From Vibrio mexicanus (GTDB taxonomy: Bacteria; Pseudomonadota; Gammaproteobacteria; Enterobacterales; Vibrionaceae): a stretch of DNA of 45,993 nt. The position numbers and the translations under genes were made by a program. The notes beneath the pieces were generated by a model that was not told the origin of the DNA, did not search any database, and saw nothing but the letters and a program-made list of their open reading frames with translations. This document shows positions 9,393-18,181 of this stretch, in pieces. The stretch covers positions 1 to 45,993 of the forward strand of contig NZ_JYJP01000132.1 in the NCBI RefSeq assembly GCF_001012815.1. The letters are read 5' to 3'. How positions within the stretch are numbered: the first letter of the stretch is position 1; the number at the start of each line of letters is the position of its first letter.

Positions 9393-9424
9393 AAAAGCCT
9401 GCTAGGAATAGCAGGCTTTTTGCG
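9393..9424. terminator. Terminator after tRNA-Pro
   Basis: The 12-base stem AAAAGCCTGCTA / TAGCAGGCTTTT with loop GGAA is followed by a T run. It is duplicated almost exactly at 9509-9540. Confidence 0.92.
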
Positions 9425-9442
9425 TTCTGATATCCAAACAAA

Positions 9443-9501
9443 GTCTGGGACCAGAAGGTCGGGGGTTCCCTGTGGTTTAAAGAAAGCCTCTCCACCGACC
9501 A
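9443..9501 (+). pseudogene. Remnant of a tRNA-Pro 3' half
   Basis: GTCTGGGACCAGAAGGTC and GGGGGTTC copy the anticodon arm and start of the T-arm of the tRNA-Pro just upstream. The normal T-loop (GAATC) is replaced by about 18 unrelated bases, and the acceptor end CCACCGACCA is then present again, followed by the same terminator. No 5' half is present, so it cannot be a working tRNA. Confidence 0.85.
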
Positions 9502-9508
9502 TATTAAG

Positions 9509-9540
9509 AAAAGCCTGCTAGAAATAGCAGGCTTTTTGCA
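9509..9540. terminator. Duplicate of the tRNA-Pro terminator
   Basis: The stem AAAAGCCTGCTA / TAGCAGGCTTTT with loop GAAA differs from the first copy only in the loop. Read on the minus strand it may also terminate the TraB-like gene. Confidence 0.88.
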
Positions 9541-9620
9541 TCCTAACAGTTAGTAGCTTTGGGCATTTCGAATGCGACTGGGGTTCGCCTAATGTTAGAA
9601 AATGGTTTTTTTTCCCAGCA

Positions 9621-10487
9621 CTAGCTTTCTTCAGAGAACGAGCAAGTTGCCTGTTTGGATGTCGATAATTGAGTGGTCGAGTAACCTTCATTTTCGAGTA
9701 GAGCTATTAAATTATCTTCACCTACTAGGTGGAGTGTGCCCACCACGACAATGTATTTGCCAGAATCTTCAGGAATAAGTTTGCCACTGGCTAATTTTTT
9801 CGCCCAATCTTTGTTTCTGTCTGTCATGAACGCTTGTTGAACGTCGGGGTAATAAGAAAACTCTTCTGCGACTTGTTCAAGTTTGTGTTTGTCACCCACT
9901 TTCCAGCTCTCAGAAAGGCACTCAATATAGGGAATGGTTTTGTCATAATCGGAGATGGTATCGATTAGCAGCTCCTCCCCGTATTTACTAAGCAGATCAA
10001 TTTGGAACTGAACGGATTCGAACGCGAGCACTGGAACATCGTACTTAATCGCTAACGCCTGCATGTTGCTATCGACACCATAAACCGCACTTTGACCTGC
10101 AGTTTCATTCAGGGTTTTTTGTAGTGTCATTGCTGCTGCCCACGCCGGACTATTCGCTATTGCATAGGGCTCGATACCTAAATCAACGCTAATCTCTTTT
10201 AGTGTCCTTAACTGCTCATCTGACAATACTTCTTTAGCGGTGCGATTGTTTTGTGGTGGAGTGATGGGATCACTACTCTCGAGGTTCGCTTCGAGAATCA
10301 AACCATCGCTATTTTGTAGAAATTGAGTAATAGGCTGAGGTAGTGGGTACATATCCTCTGTACCTAAATGCATCGAGCCATAGATGAGCAGCTCTTGGCC
10401 GTCTTTCTCTGCACTCCAAAACAGCGGCTGAGCGATTAGCTGTTGGCTTACGAGTAATAATAAGGGGGCGATCCATTTGTATGTCAT
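9621..10487 (-). CDS. TraB/GumN family protein
   Basis: This 288-residue protein has a signal peptide (MTYKWIAPLLLLVSQQLIAQ). TraB/GumN-family segments follow: LFWSAEKDGQELLIYGSMHL near the N-terminus, a central ANLESSDPITPP region, and VVVGTLHLVGEDNLIALLEN near the C-terminus. The GSMHLG and GTLHL histidines are the conserved pair of this Tiki-like fold, which in animal homologues is a metalloprotease. The bacterial function is not established. It is probably periplasmic or lipid-anchored to no partner visible here. An AGGA ribosome site precedes the ATG. It is transcribed divergently from the hexosaminidase gene. Confidence 0.85.
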   Translation of the reverse strand: MTYKWIAPLLLLVSQQLIAQPLFWSAEKDGQELLIYGSMHLGTEDMYPLPQPITQFLQNSDGLILEANLESSDPITPPQNNRTAKEVLSDEQLRTLKEISVDLGIEPYAIANSPAWAAAMTLQKTLNETAGQSAVYGVDSNMQALAIKYDVPVLAFESVQFQIDLLSKYGEELLIDTISDYDKTIPYIECLSESWKVGDKHKLEQVAEEFSYYPDVQQAFMTDRNKDWAKKLASGKLIPEDSGKYIVVVGTLHLVGEDNLIALLENEGYSTTQLSTSKQATCSFSEES

Positions 10488-10895
10488 AACAGTCCTATAA
10501 AGTGATTAACGACAAAATTGTTAATTACAAAAATATTGACGGAGTTTTACGGAGTACTAAGTGAGAGAAAAATCACAGTTTGGTTTAAATCGTCAAGAAT
10601 ACCCAGGGTAGTACTCACTACTTTCGAATGAGTTTGCCCCTTTTTAAACTGGTTGCACACTAAAAAATTCGTGATCGTCATCTCATATAAATCGTCAAAA
10701 AAAATCTTTCGATTTTGACGTTGATTGTAACTGGCTGTTTTTAAATGATTTATGTTTTTTGATTTCATTGAAGTGTGAATTGAGTCACCGCTCGAATTTA
10801 ATAATTTTACGCTGGGAAATAAATCTCGATATCTTGAATGCAACTTTTTTGAGTCGCTCGTTGGCAACTCGCTGTTAACTTTTAGGGTAAGTAAG
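10488..10895. other. Intergenic region upstream of the GH20 gene
   Basis: This 408-base A+T-rich gap separates two divergent genes. An inverted repeat CGTCAAAA / TTTTGACG (10693-10700 and 10713-10720) and a second AAATCGTCAA at about 10586 suggest a regulator site. No credible coding sequence was found; minus-strand frames here are overlapped by hexosaminidase codons and lack ribosome sites. Confidence 0.5.
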
Positions 10896-13547
10896 ATGTT
10901 TAGACAATCATTAATCGCAACTTCAATTATCGCCACACTTGCTGGTTGTAGTTCGCTTTCTACAGAGCAGCAAACAGTGAACGCTTTGGCAGAAAATCTT
11001 GATATTAAATACCAAGTACTCACTAACCATGGTGCGAATGAAGGACTGAGCTGCCAAGAGCTTGGTGCTGAGTGGGCATCTTGTAACAAAGTGAACATGA
11101 CGCTTGTCAACAATGGTGCGGCTGTTGATTCGTCGGATTGGGAAATCTACTTCCACAGCATTCGCTTAATTCTGGATGTCGATAATGACCAATTCAAAGT
11201 GACACGCATTACTGGCGATTTGCACAAGCTAGAGCCAACGGAGAAGTTTGATGGTTTTGCTGCGGGTGAAGTGGTAACGATTCCTCTGATTGGTGAATAC
11301 TGGCAGCTATTTGAAACTGACTTCATGCCAGGTGCGTTTGTTACCTCGAATGGCGCGAACCCTAAATTAATCGAGTCACTGAACACGGAAGATACCTCTT
11401 CATTTGTGACGGGTCTTGAAGGAAACAATTTAAAGCGAACGCCTGATGACAATAATGTAATGGCAACGGCAGAAACTCGTTTTGAGAAAAACGCTGATCT
11501 ATCACAAATTGATGTCTCTGCTACTTTAATTCCAACACCAATGCAGGTTGAAACATCAACGGGTGTGACTTCAATTAAAGGTGGTATTGCACTGCCGAAA
11601 GAAGCATTTAGTGATGCTCAATTCGCTGCACTACAATCTCGCTCAGAAGTGGTTGGTGTGGATATCAGCGGTGACGTTAAGGTTGACGTTACTGTAGTTC
11701 CAGCTGAGTTCGCCCAAGAGATGGCAAAGTCTGGCGCGTACACATTAACTATTCGCGATGGTGAAATTGCAATTACAGCATACGACCAAGCGGGTGCGTT
11801 CTATGCGGTGCAGTCTATTTTTGGCCTAGTAGACATCCAGAATCCAACTTCTCTGCCACTTTTGACAATTAAAGATGCGCCTCGTTTTGATTACCGTGGT
11901 GTGATGGTAGACGTTGCACGTAACTTCCACTCTAAAGACGCGATTCTAGCTACCATTGATCAAATGGCAGCATACAAAATGAATAAGCTTCACCTTCACT
12001 TAACTGATGATGAAGGTTGGCGTCTAGAGATCCCAGGTTTACCAGAGCTCACTGAAGTTGGTTCAAATCGCTGTTTCGATTTAGATGAGACAAGCTGTCT
12101 GCTTCCTCAATTAGGTTCAGGACCAACTACGGATAACTTCGGGTCTGGCTACTTTAGCAAAGCTGATTATGTAGAGATTCTAAAGCACGCTAAAGCTCGC
12201 AACATTGAAGTGATTCCTGAAATTGATATGCCAGCGCATGCTCGTGCAGCTGTAGTATCGATGGAGGCTCGCTACAACCGTTTGATGGCTGAAGGCAAAG
12301 AGACGCAAGCAAACGAATACCGTTTGATGGATCCATTGGATAGTTCTAACGTGACGACGGTTCAGTTCTACGATAAGAAGAGCTTTATCAACCCATGTAT
12401 GGATTCTTCTGCTCGCTTTGTAGATAAAGTTATCTCTGAAGTTGCAGCGATGCACAATGAAGCGGGTATGCCTTTGCAGACATGGCATTTTGGTGGCGAT
12501 GAAGCGAAAAACATCAAGCAAGGTGCAGGTTTCCAAGATATCAATGCCGAAGACAAAGCGAGCTGGAAAGGCAGCATCGATATGTCTAAACAAGATAAGC
12601 CATTTGCACAGTCTCCACAGTGTCAGTCACTAGTTGCTGAAGGTAAAGTCAGTGACTTTGGTCAGTTGCCAGGTTACTTCGCTCAAGAAGTGTCTAAGAT
12701 TGCCGTAGCGAATGGTATTCCGCACTTCCAAGCTTGGCAAGACGGTCTTAAGTACATCGAAGAAGGCGCAGAAACTTTTGCATCTGAAACCACTCGCGTT
12801 AACTTCTGGGATGTTCTGTACTGGGGCGGTACATCATCGGTGTATGAATGGTCTAAGAAAGGTTATGACGTAGTGGTATCAAACCCGGACTACGTGTACA
12901 TGGATATGCCTTATGAGGTTGACCCGAAAGAGCGTGGCTACTACTGGGCAACTCGCGCAACAGATACACGTAAGATGTTTGGTTTTGCACCAGAGAACAT
13001 GCCTCAAAATGCGGAAACGTCGGTAGACCGTGACGGCAATGGCTTTACTGGCAAAGGTGAAATTGAAGCGAAACCTTTCTACGGCCTATCTGCGCAACTT
13101 TGGTCAGAAACGGTTCGTACCGATGAGCAGTATGAATACATGGTATTCCCTCGTGTATTAGCAGCAGCAGAGCGAGCTTGGCACGCCGCGGAATGGGAAA
13201 ATGACTACAAAGTGGGTGTGGAATACAGCCAAGAAACGAACCTAGTTAACAAAGAGCTTTTGAACCAAGACTACAACCGTTTTGCCAACGTATTGGGTCA
13301 ACGTGAGTTAGCGAAGTTGGAGAATTCGGGCATTGATTACCGCCTACCAGTACCAGGTGCACGTGTTGAAAATGGTCAATTGGCGATGAATGTTCAATTC
13401 CCTGGTGCGCAACTGCAATACTCGTTTGATGGTCAGCAATGGTTGAACTACCAAGATAACCAACGTCCTGCAGTAGAAGGTTTGGTTTACATTCGCTCAA
13501 TCTCAGCTTCTGGTGATCAAGTGAGCCGAGTAACAACTCTTCAATAA
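10896..13547 (+). CDS. chb: Beta-N-acetylhexosaminidase (GH20 chitobiase), lipoprotein
   Basis: The enzyme hydrolyses chitobiose and other GlcNAc-terminated sugars. The 883-residue protein starts with a lipoprotein signal (MFRQSLIATSIIATLAGCSS, lipobox Cys18). In order it has a CHB_HEX carbohydrate-binding domain (about 25-165), a GH20b domain (about 205-335), the GH20 barrel starting FDYRGVMVDVARNFHSKDAI, and a C-terminal Ig-like CHB_HEX_C domain. The catalytic Asp535-Glu536 pair lies in WHFGGDEAKN, matching the Asp-Glu pair of Serratia chitobiase. The length equals that family. It probably anchors to the outer membrane and feeds chitin catabolism. It ends at a terminator, with a KdgM-type porin next downstream. 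Confidence 0.95.
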   Translation: MFRQSLIATSIIATLAGCSSLSTEQQTVNALAENLDIKYQVLTNHGANEGLSCQELGAEWASCNKVNMTLVNNGAAVDSSDWEIYFHSIRLILDVDNDQFKVTRITGDLHKLEPTEKFDGFAAGEVVTIPLIGEYWQLFETDFMPGAFVTSNGANPKLIESLNTEDTSSFVTGLEGNNLKRTPDDNNVMATAETRFEKNADLSQIDVSATLIPTPMQVETSTGVTSIKGGIALPKEAFSDAQFAALQSRSEVVGVDISGDVKVDVTVVPAEFAQEMAKSGAYTLTIRDGEIAITAYDQAGAFYAVQSIFGLVDIQNPTSLPLLTIKDAPRFDYRGVMVDVARNFHSKDAILATIDQMAAYKMNKLHLHLTDDEGWRLEIPGLPELTEVGSNRCFDLDETSCLLPQLGSGPTTDNFGSGYFSKADYVEILKHAKARNIEVIPEIDMPAHARAAVVSMEARYNRLMAEGKETQANEYRLMDPLDSSNVTTVQFYDKKSFINPCMDSSARFVDKVISEVAAMHNEAGMPLQTWHFGGDEAKNIKQGAGFQDINAEDKASWKGSIDMSKQDKPFAQSPQCQSLVAEGKVSDFGQLPGYFAQEVSKIAVANGIPHFQAWQDGLKYIEEGAETFASETTRVNFWDVLYWGGTSSVYEWSKKGYDVVVSNPDYVYMDMPYEVDPKERGYYWATRATDTRKMFGFAPENMPQNAETSVDRDGNGFTGKGEIEAKPFYGLSAQLWSETVRTDEQYEYMVFPRVLAAAERAWHAAEWENDYKVGVEYSQETNLVNKELLNQDYNRFANVLGQRELAKLENSGIDYRLPVPGARVENGQLAMNVQFPGAQLQYSFDGQQWLNYQDNQRPAVEGLVYIRSISASGDQVSRVTTLQ

Positions 13548-13574
13548 GTCTTTCTAAACGTTACTGATTATTTC

Positions 13575-13606
13575 AGCCCCCTTACGTAGGGGGCTTTCTT
13601 TTTTCT
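13575..13606 (+). terminator. Terminator after chb
   Basis: The stem AGCCCCC / GGGGGCT with loop TTACGTA is followed by TTCTTTTTT. Confidence 0.92.
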
Positions 13607-13774
13607 GTGATATTGGCTCAACCCATTAAAAACTCACTTATTCAGCAAGTGAAATTTCTGTGAATTCAGGTGCTCTCGATCACGTTTTTTGATCGTTCAG
13701 AGAAATTCGTCATAAAAACTCAAAATCTTTGCGTGATCTATATCTCGAAAATATCTCAATGTTAGACGTTTGCG

Positions 13775-13790
13775 TGTGATCATGATCACT
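13775..13790. promoter_or_regulatory. Candidate CRP-cAMP site
   Basis: TGTGATCATGATCACT matches the CRP core TGTGA-N6-TCACA at 9 of 10 specified bases. It lies about 240 bases before the porin start, consistent with catabolite control of a sugar porin. Confidence 0.65.
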
Positions 13791-14017
13791 AAAGGTTCTT
13801 TTTAGAACTTTTTAACGTTAACTTATCTTGTTGATTATTAGGCCTTATTTCATTTAGATTCGATCAAGATCACTAAAAATGACGATTTATTTTGCAGTAA
13901 AAATTAAATATTGCAGTATGACAGCCAAGCCAAGGGAGGCATCGCCAAGTGTGCAGCGTAGGTAAGTGATTTACCAATAAATGACCCACACATTCATATT
14001 TTTAAAGGCAGTAGATT

Positions 14018-14731
14018 ATGAAAAAAGTTATCGCCCTAAGTGCTCTTTCTCTAGCATTCGCTTCTAGCGCATTCGCAGGTTCTTCTTACGTAACAGGTAA
14101 CCTTCAGCTTCATACAGACGACCTACACGGTTCTGATATGACTTCTACTCTAGAAGCAGGCCACACTTTTGATTTCGATTTCGGCGGTCTAACAGTTTAC
14201 ACTGAGATTGACGGCATCCAGCTAGGTGAACTAGCGGTACCTGGCGAGCGCAACAGCGTTGGTTGGACTATCGGTGGTGAGCAAGCTTACAACATCAACG
14301 ACAACCTATGGGTTGCAGCGGGTTACCAACACCTACTAGTTGAAGGCGAAGCATTCCAGTACCGTCCTCTTGTTAAGATCGGTTACAACTTCGACAACGG
14401 TGTTTCTATCAGCAACCGTACTCGTGCTCACATCTATGATGACAGCGAGCTAAGCACAGACGTACGTCTAGACACTCGTATCGGTTACGCAGTAAACGAA
14501 GAGCTAACTCTTAGCTACAACAACGTATACGTAATTGCTGGTAACGAGTCTTTCAACGGTACTACTGAGAAGAAACAAGACAGCATGGACCACGAGCTTC
14601 GTGCAACTTGGACTCGTAACGGCGTACAGCCTTACTTCGAGTACCGTAGCCAAGCTAACGGCGTGAAGAACGAAACAGGTTCAAGCATTGATAACCACGC
14701 GTTCGTATTCGGTGCATCTTACGGCTTCTAA
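14018..14731 (+). CDS. KdgM-family oligosaccharide outer-membrane porin
   Basis: The 237-residue protein has a clear signal peptide (MKKVIALSALSLAFASSAFA) followed by alternating amphipathic beta strands, ending in an aromatic C-terminus (FVFGASYGF) typical of outer-membrane barrels. Length and strand pattern fit the KdgM/NanC family of monomeric 12-stranded porins that admit acidic or amino-sugar oligosaccharides. The substrate cannot be read from sequence. Placement after the chitobiase and the CRP-like site suggest sugar uptake, but a terminator between them argues for separate transcription. Codon use is strongly biased toward highly expressed codons, implying an abundant protein. Confidence 0.8.
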   Translation: MKKVIALSALSLAFASSAFAGSSYVTGNLQLHTDDLHGSDMTSTLEAGHTFDFDFGGLTVYTEIDGIQLGELAVPGERNSVGWTIGGEQAYNINDNLWVAAGYQHLLVEGEAFQYRPLVKIGYNFDNGVSISNRTRAHIYDDSELSTDVRLDTRIGYAVNEELTLSYNNVYVIAGNESFNGTTEKKQDSMDHELRATWTRNGVQPYFEYRSQANGVKNETGSSIDNHAFVFGASYGF

Positions 14732-14760
14732 GCTTAGCTAGTCCGAATTATGTCCTTGTA

Positions 14761-14788
14761 AAAAAGCCCAGCATCGCTGGGCTTTTTT
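14761..14788. terminator. Bidirectional terminator between the porin and the copper operon
   Basis: The stem AAAAAGCCCAGC / GCTGGGCTTTTT with a three-base loop serves the porin rightward and the DUF411 gene leftward. Confidence 0.92.
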
Positions 14789-14811
14789 CGTTTTAATGTC
14801 TGCTCGATAAC

Positions 14812-15251
14812 TTAGTTGCCTTCATGGCGGGCAAATTCGAAGACTTGGCCTTTGTCATTAAAGGCGTAAACAGAGTAAGTATCCTTCTTATCCCCGTACT
14901 CCATTCCTGGAGAGCCCATTGGCATTCCTGGTACTGCTAAACCTTTCGCGTTTTTAGGTGGATTGGCTAGAAATGCTTGAATATCTTCTGCCGGAATATG
15001 GCCTTCAAAGATATAGCCATCGATCTCAGCAGTGTGGCAAGATGCAAGCTGCTGAGTAATGCCAAACTGAGCTTTTACTGCATTCATGTCATCATGTAGC
15101 ACCTCTTTTACTTCATAGCCTGCGTCTTCCATATGGGTAGACCATTCACCACAACAGCCGCAGTACGGAGATTTGTGGTTAATTACATCGGCAGCGAGAA
15201 CTTGCGCGAGAATGCTGTCATCAATCCAATTGTTATTGTTTTAAGTTTCAT
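14812..15251 (-). CDS. DUF411 metal-binding protein (frame broken near 15207)
   Basis: The intact reading frame visible from 15132 lacks its N-terminus. Restoring one G in the tcgcgcaag stretch near 15207 joins it to an upstream start at 15251. That gives a 146-residue protein with signal peptide MKLKTITIGLMTAFSAQVLA and the cysteine cluster KSPYCGCCGEWSTHM typical of DUF411. Later segments HTAEIDGYIFEGHIPAEDI and GLAVPGMPMGSPGMEYG are also family features, with Met and His that may bind copper. The start lies 12 bases after the copA stop, so the two form an operon. DUF411 proteins often accompany copper-resistance genes; a periplasmic copper-binding role is inferred. Confidence 0.88.
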
Positions 15252-15263
15252 TGTGCTCTCTCA

Positions 15264-17948
15264 TCAGTGTCGAGTTTTAAACAGGCGTAATCGATTAGCA
15301 TTAGTTACGACTGTGATTGAAGATAGTGCCATTGCTGCCCCTGCCACCACTGGACTAAGTAGAAACCCAAACGCCGGATAGAGTACACCTGCCGCAATAG
15401 GAATACCTAGTGTGTTGTAGATGAAGGCACCAAATAAGTTCTGTTTCATATTACGTAGTGTGGCTCTTGAGAGTTCAATTGTTCTCACTACCGTGATGGG
15501 GGACGAGCTCAGTAAGGTAATTTGCGCACTCTCAATCGCGACATCACTGCCGCTTCCCATCGCTATTCCAACATCTGCTTGAGCAAGTGCAGGTGCATCG
15601 TTAACGCCATCACCGACCATGGCAACGCTGCGACCTTGAGATTGCAGTTGGCTAATGTGCGATGCTTTCTGGTCTGGAAGCACTTGAGCGATCACTTGAT
15701 CTATTCCTAGCTCTTTTGCCAAGTTCTTGGCAACCGCTTGATGATCGCCAGTTAACATTACCGTCTGGATACCTTGTTGGTGGAGTTGTTCAATGGCTTC
15801 TTTACTGTCCGCTTTTACTTGGTCCGCAATGGCAATGACACCTATTGGTTGGTTATCTAATACGAAAACGATAGGTGTCCAAGCATTGCGAATGCTCTCG
15901 TTAATGGCTCCTTGAATTTCTTTTGTTTCAAAGTGCTCCTCGGCATAAACAGCAGAACAGGCGAGTAGTTTTTTGCCCTCAAAGTTGGCACTGACGCCGA
16001 CGCCACGTTGATTGTTGAAATCTGACAACGTAAGAGGCTTGATCTGTTTCTCTGTGGCAAAATGACATACTGCTTTGGCAAGAGGGTGCTCTGAGTATTG
16101 CTCGACGCTCGCGGCGAGTTGGACGAGTTCGTTTTCACTGCGATTGATGGCGAAGATTTTTTGGACGCTCGGTTTGCCTTCCGTTAGCGTTCCCGTTTTA
16201 TCAAATACCACAGTGTCGATTTTACTTGCAGTCTGTAGCGCTTGAGCATCCTTAATTAAAGCGCCCATTTCTGCTGCTTTACCTACACCTACCGTCACAG
16301 AAAGTGGAGTCGCTAAACCCAGAGCGCAAGGACAGGCAATAATGAGAACCGTGGTGGTCACGATTAACACATAACTGGCCGCTGGAGGTGGGCCAACTAA
16401 CCACCAAACCACCCCCGAAACGATGGCTATCGCAACAACAATAGGAACGAAAACAGAGGAAATCTTATCGGCAAGTTTAGCGATGGGTGGTTTACTGCTT
16501 TGAGCCTGACGAACCAAAGAAATGATTCTGGAAAGCATGGTATTACGACCAATCCCCGTTGCATTAATCAGGATGGTCCCATCTTGGTTAATGGTGCCAG
16601 CCGCTACTTTATCTTGGGCCTGTTTTTCTACCGGAATTGGTTCGCCGGTAAACATGGACTCATCGACAAAGGAGTGGCCTGAGATAATCTTACCATCAAC
16701 CGGAACTTTTTCTCCTGGTTTAATGCGGATATGCATACCTATGGTAACGTCTGCTATGGCGATCTTTTCCTCTTTACCTTCCATCACAACAGTAGCAAAT
16801 TGAGGTTGAATGCTGATCAGCGCTTTGAGTGATTGAGTGGTTTTGGCTTTGGCTTTTGCCTCAATTGCATGACCCAGTGAGATCAAGCCAATAATCATGG
16901 CGCTGGCTTCAAAATAGACATGCCTTGCTTGGGTTGGGAACCATTCAGGAAAAAGGACGACAAGGCTTGAGTAAAACCAAGCTGCCCCCGTTCCGAGTGC
17001 AACCAAAGTGTCCATGGTCGCTCGTTTATGGCGAAGCGCCTTTACCGCATTAATGAAATAACTGCTGCCAGAGGTTGATAAAAGAAGAAGTGTCACGAGG
17101 CCAACGATACCCCAACCGATTTGATCGGATGAGCTGTGAATCATCATGGATCCACCCATCATTCCCCAAAGCATTTGAGGGGCTCCGACAATCAATCCCA
17201 TAAACGCAGCACGTTTGTATCTCTTTTGTACGGCTAACTGCTCTTCTTCATTACTACTGGAAGTTGCGTCATCTTTAAGGATAGTACCGCTATAGCCTGC
17301 CTGTTTAATGGCTGAAAGTATGCCGCTTTCGGTCTCTTTTGAGTCGTCTTCTACGGAGACAATTGCTAACTGTTCTGCGAGGTTAATTTGTACCGAGCTA
17401 ACTTTATCAACGCTTTCAATTGCTACTTCAACAGAGCGGACACAGCTTGCGCAGGTCATTCTCTGTATCGATAACTCGACAGAGTGCGTGGCGATCTTTG
17501 ATGGTGTTGAAGTTGGTTCTACTACCGCATCGCGGTTGGCAGAGCTCTCTTCCTCATTAGTTGGCTTAGGCTCGTGTGCTTGATAGCCGCATTCACTAAC
17601 GATGTTTTTTATCTCTTCTATAGATAGAAGCGTGCTTACGGTGAGTTCTGTCTTTGATATGTGCTTTAGAACTATTTGGTTATTGCTCTCTAACTTTGCA
17701 GAAAGTTTTAGAACACACTTCTGACAGCTAAGTCCTGTCAGTGAGAGGTGTATAAGATGGCCTGCCTCATAGCCCAATGAATGAATAGATTGATATATCT
17801 GGGCAAAACTTGCCGGAGTTTTGAGAGCAATGTGCTTAGGAGTCAACTGCTCAATTTCAACATCATGATTCTCATTAAGTAGAGTCTTAACTTTTCGCGC
17901 ACAACCCATGCAATTAAGCCCGGTCAGCGGCATATCTATTAGTGGCAT
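15264..17948 (-). CDS. copA: Copper-exporting P-type ATPase CopA
   Basis: CopA pumps Cu(I) out of the cytoplasm using ATP. The 894-residue protein has three N-terminal heavy-metal-associated domains, with CxxC pairs at 13/16, 75/78 and 166/169 (the third is MTCASC). Eight transmembrane helices follow. The actuator loop has TGEPIPVEK, the metal-translocating motif is Cys539-Pro-Cys541 (IACPCALGLATPL), the phosphorylation site is Asp583 in FDKTGTLTEG, and the hinge is MVGDGVNDAPALAQADVGIAMG. The nucleotide-binding SEHPLAKAV marks the P1B class. Most family members have one or two metal domains, so three is at the high end. It is first in an operon with the DUF411 gene and preceded by a CueR-type promoter. 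Confidence 0.97.
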   Translation of the reverse strand: MPLIDMPLTGLNCMGCARKVKTLLNENHDVEIEQLTPKHIALKTPASFAQIYQSIHSLGYEAGHLIHLSLTGLSCQKCVLKLSAKLESNNQIVLKHISKTELTVSTLLSIEEIKNIVSECGYQAHEPKPTNEEESSANRDAVVEPTSTPSKIATHSVELSIQRMTCASCVRSVEVAIESVDKVSSVQINLAEQLAIVSVEDDSKETESGILSAIKQAGYSGTILKDDATSSSNEEEQLAVQKRYKRAAFMGLIVGAPQMLWGMMGGSMMIHSSSDQIGWGIVGLVTLLLLSTSGSSYFINAVKALRHKRATMDTLVALGTGAAWFYSSLVVLFPEWFPTQARHVYFEASAMIIGLISLGHAIEAKAKAKTTQSLKALISIQPQFATVVMEGKEEKIAIADVTIGMHIRIKPGEKVPVDGKIISGHSFVDESMFTGEPIPVEKQAQDKVAAGTINQDGTILINATGIGRNTMLSRIISLVRQAQSSKPPIAKLADKISSVFVPIVVAIAIVSGVVWWLVGPPPAASYVLIVTTTVLIIACPCALGLATPLSVTVGVGKAAEMGALIKDAQALQTASKIDTVVFDKTGTLTEGKPSVQKIFAINRSENELVQLAASVEQYSEHPLAKAVCHFATEKQIKPLTLSDFNNQRGVGVSANFEGKKLLACSAVYAEEHFETKEIQGAINESIRNAWTPIVFVLDNQPIGVIAIADQVKADSKEAIEQLHQQGIQTVMLTGDHQAVAKNLAKELGIDQVIAQVLPDQKASHISQLQSQGRSVAMVGDGVNDAPALAQADVGIAMGSGSDVAIESAQITLLSSSPITVVRTIELSRATLRNMKQNLFGAFIYNTLGIPIAAGVLYPAFGFLLSPVVAGAAMALSSITVVTNANRLRLFKTRH

Positions 17949-17988
17949 CGTGGTCCCATCTCATACTCATAGAAGTCAATATTCATAG

Positions 17989-18019
17989 AGGATAAACCTT
18001 CCTGCAAGGGCAAGGTCAA
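17989..18019 (-). promoter_or_regulatory. CueR-type promoter of copA
   Basis: Read leftward: a -35 of TTGACC (18014-18019), a -10 of TATCCT (17989-17994) and a 19-base spacer. The dyad ACCTTGC ... GCAGGAAGGT overlaps this spacer. This is almost identical to the E. coli copA promoter, where CueR activates transcription by untwisting an overlong spacer when it binds Cu(I). Confidence 0.92.
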
Positions 18020-18181
18020 GCAAAACGCTTGTTGAATTAACGTCAAAACAAGCTCAATTACCAAAACTGATATATCTTACAGGTGAGAGAGTGATCAAAC
18101 TATTTACTCATTTAAAATAAAGTTCCCTGAATTGATAAAAAATCATAGTGATTGAGATCTCAAAAATAATGAAATACAGGT

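Larger units (their letters stand above)
13548..14017. other. Intergenic region upstream of the KdgM-type porin
   Basis: This 470-base gap holds the chb terminator, a strong CRP-like site (13775-13790), a weaker one (13859-13874), and a long 5' leader to the porin gene. A 15-codon frame from the ATG at 13919 has no ribosome site and was not called. Confidence 0.55.

Noticed and set aside
10547..11113. 188-residue minus-strand frame overlapping the start of the chitobiase gene
   Set aside because: It runs opposite to the strongly supported lipoprotein signal and has no ribosome site or recognisable domain.
11147..13536. Several minus-strand frames of 69-137 residues inside the chitobiase gene
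   Set aside because: They lie opposite a well-supported GH20 gene and show no domain or ribosome site; they are shadows of its codon pattern.
13859..13874. Second CRP-like site before the KdgM-type porin
   Set aside because: Only the right half (TCACT) fits well; the left half matches 3 of 5 bases, so I do not list it as a site.
13919..13966. 15-codon frame in the porin leader
   Set aside because: No ribosome site, no recognisable peptide, and chance frames of this size are common.
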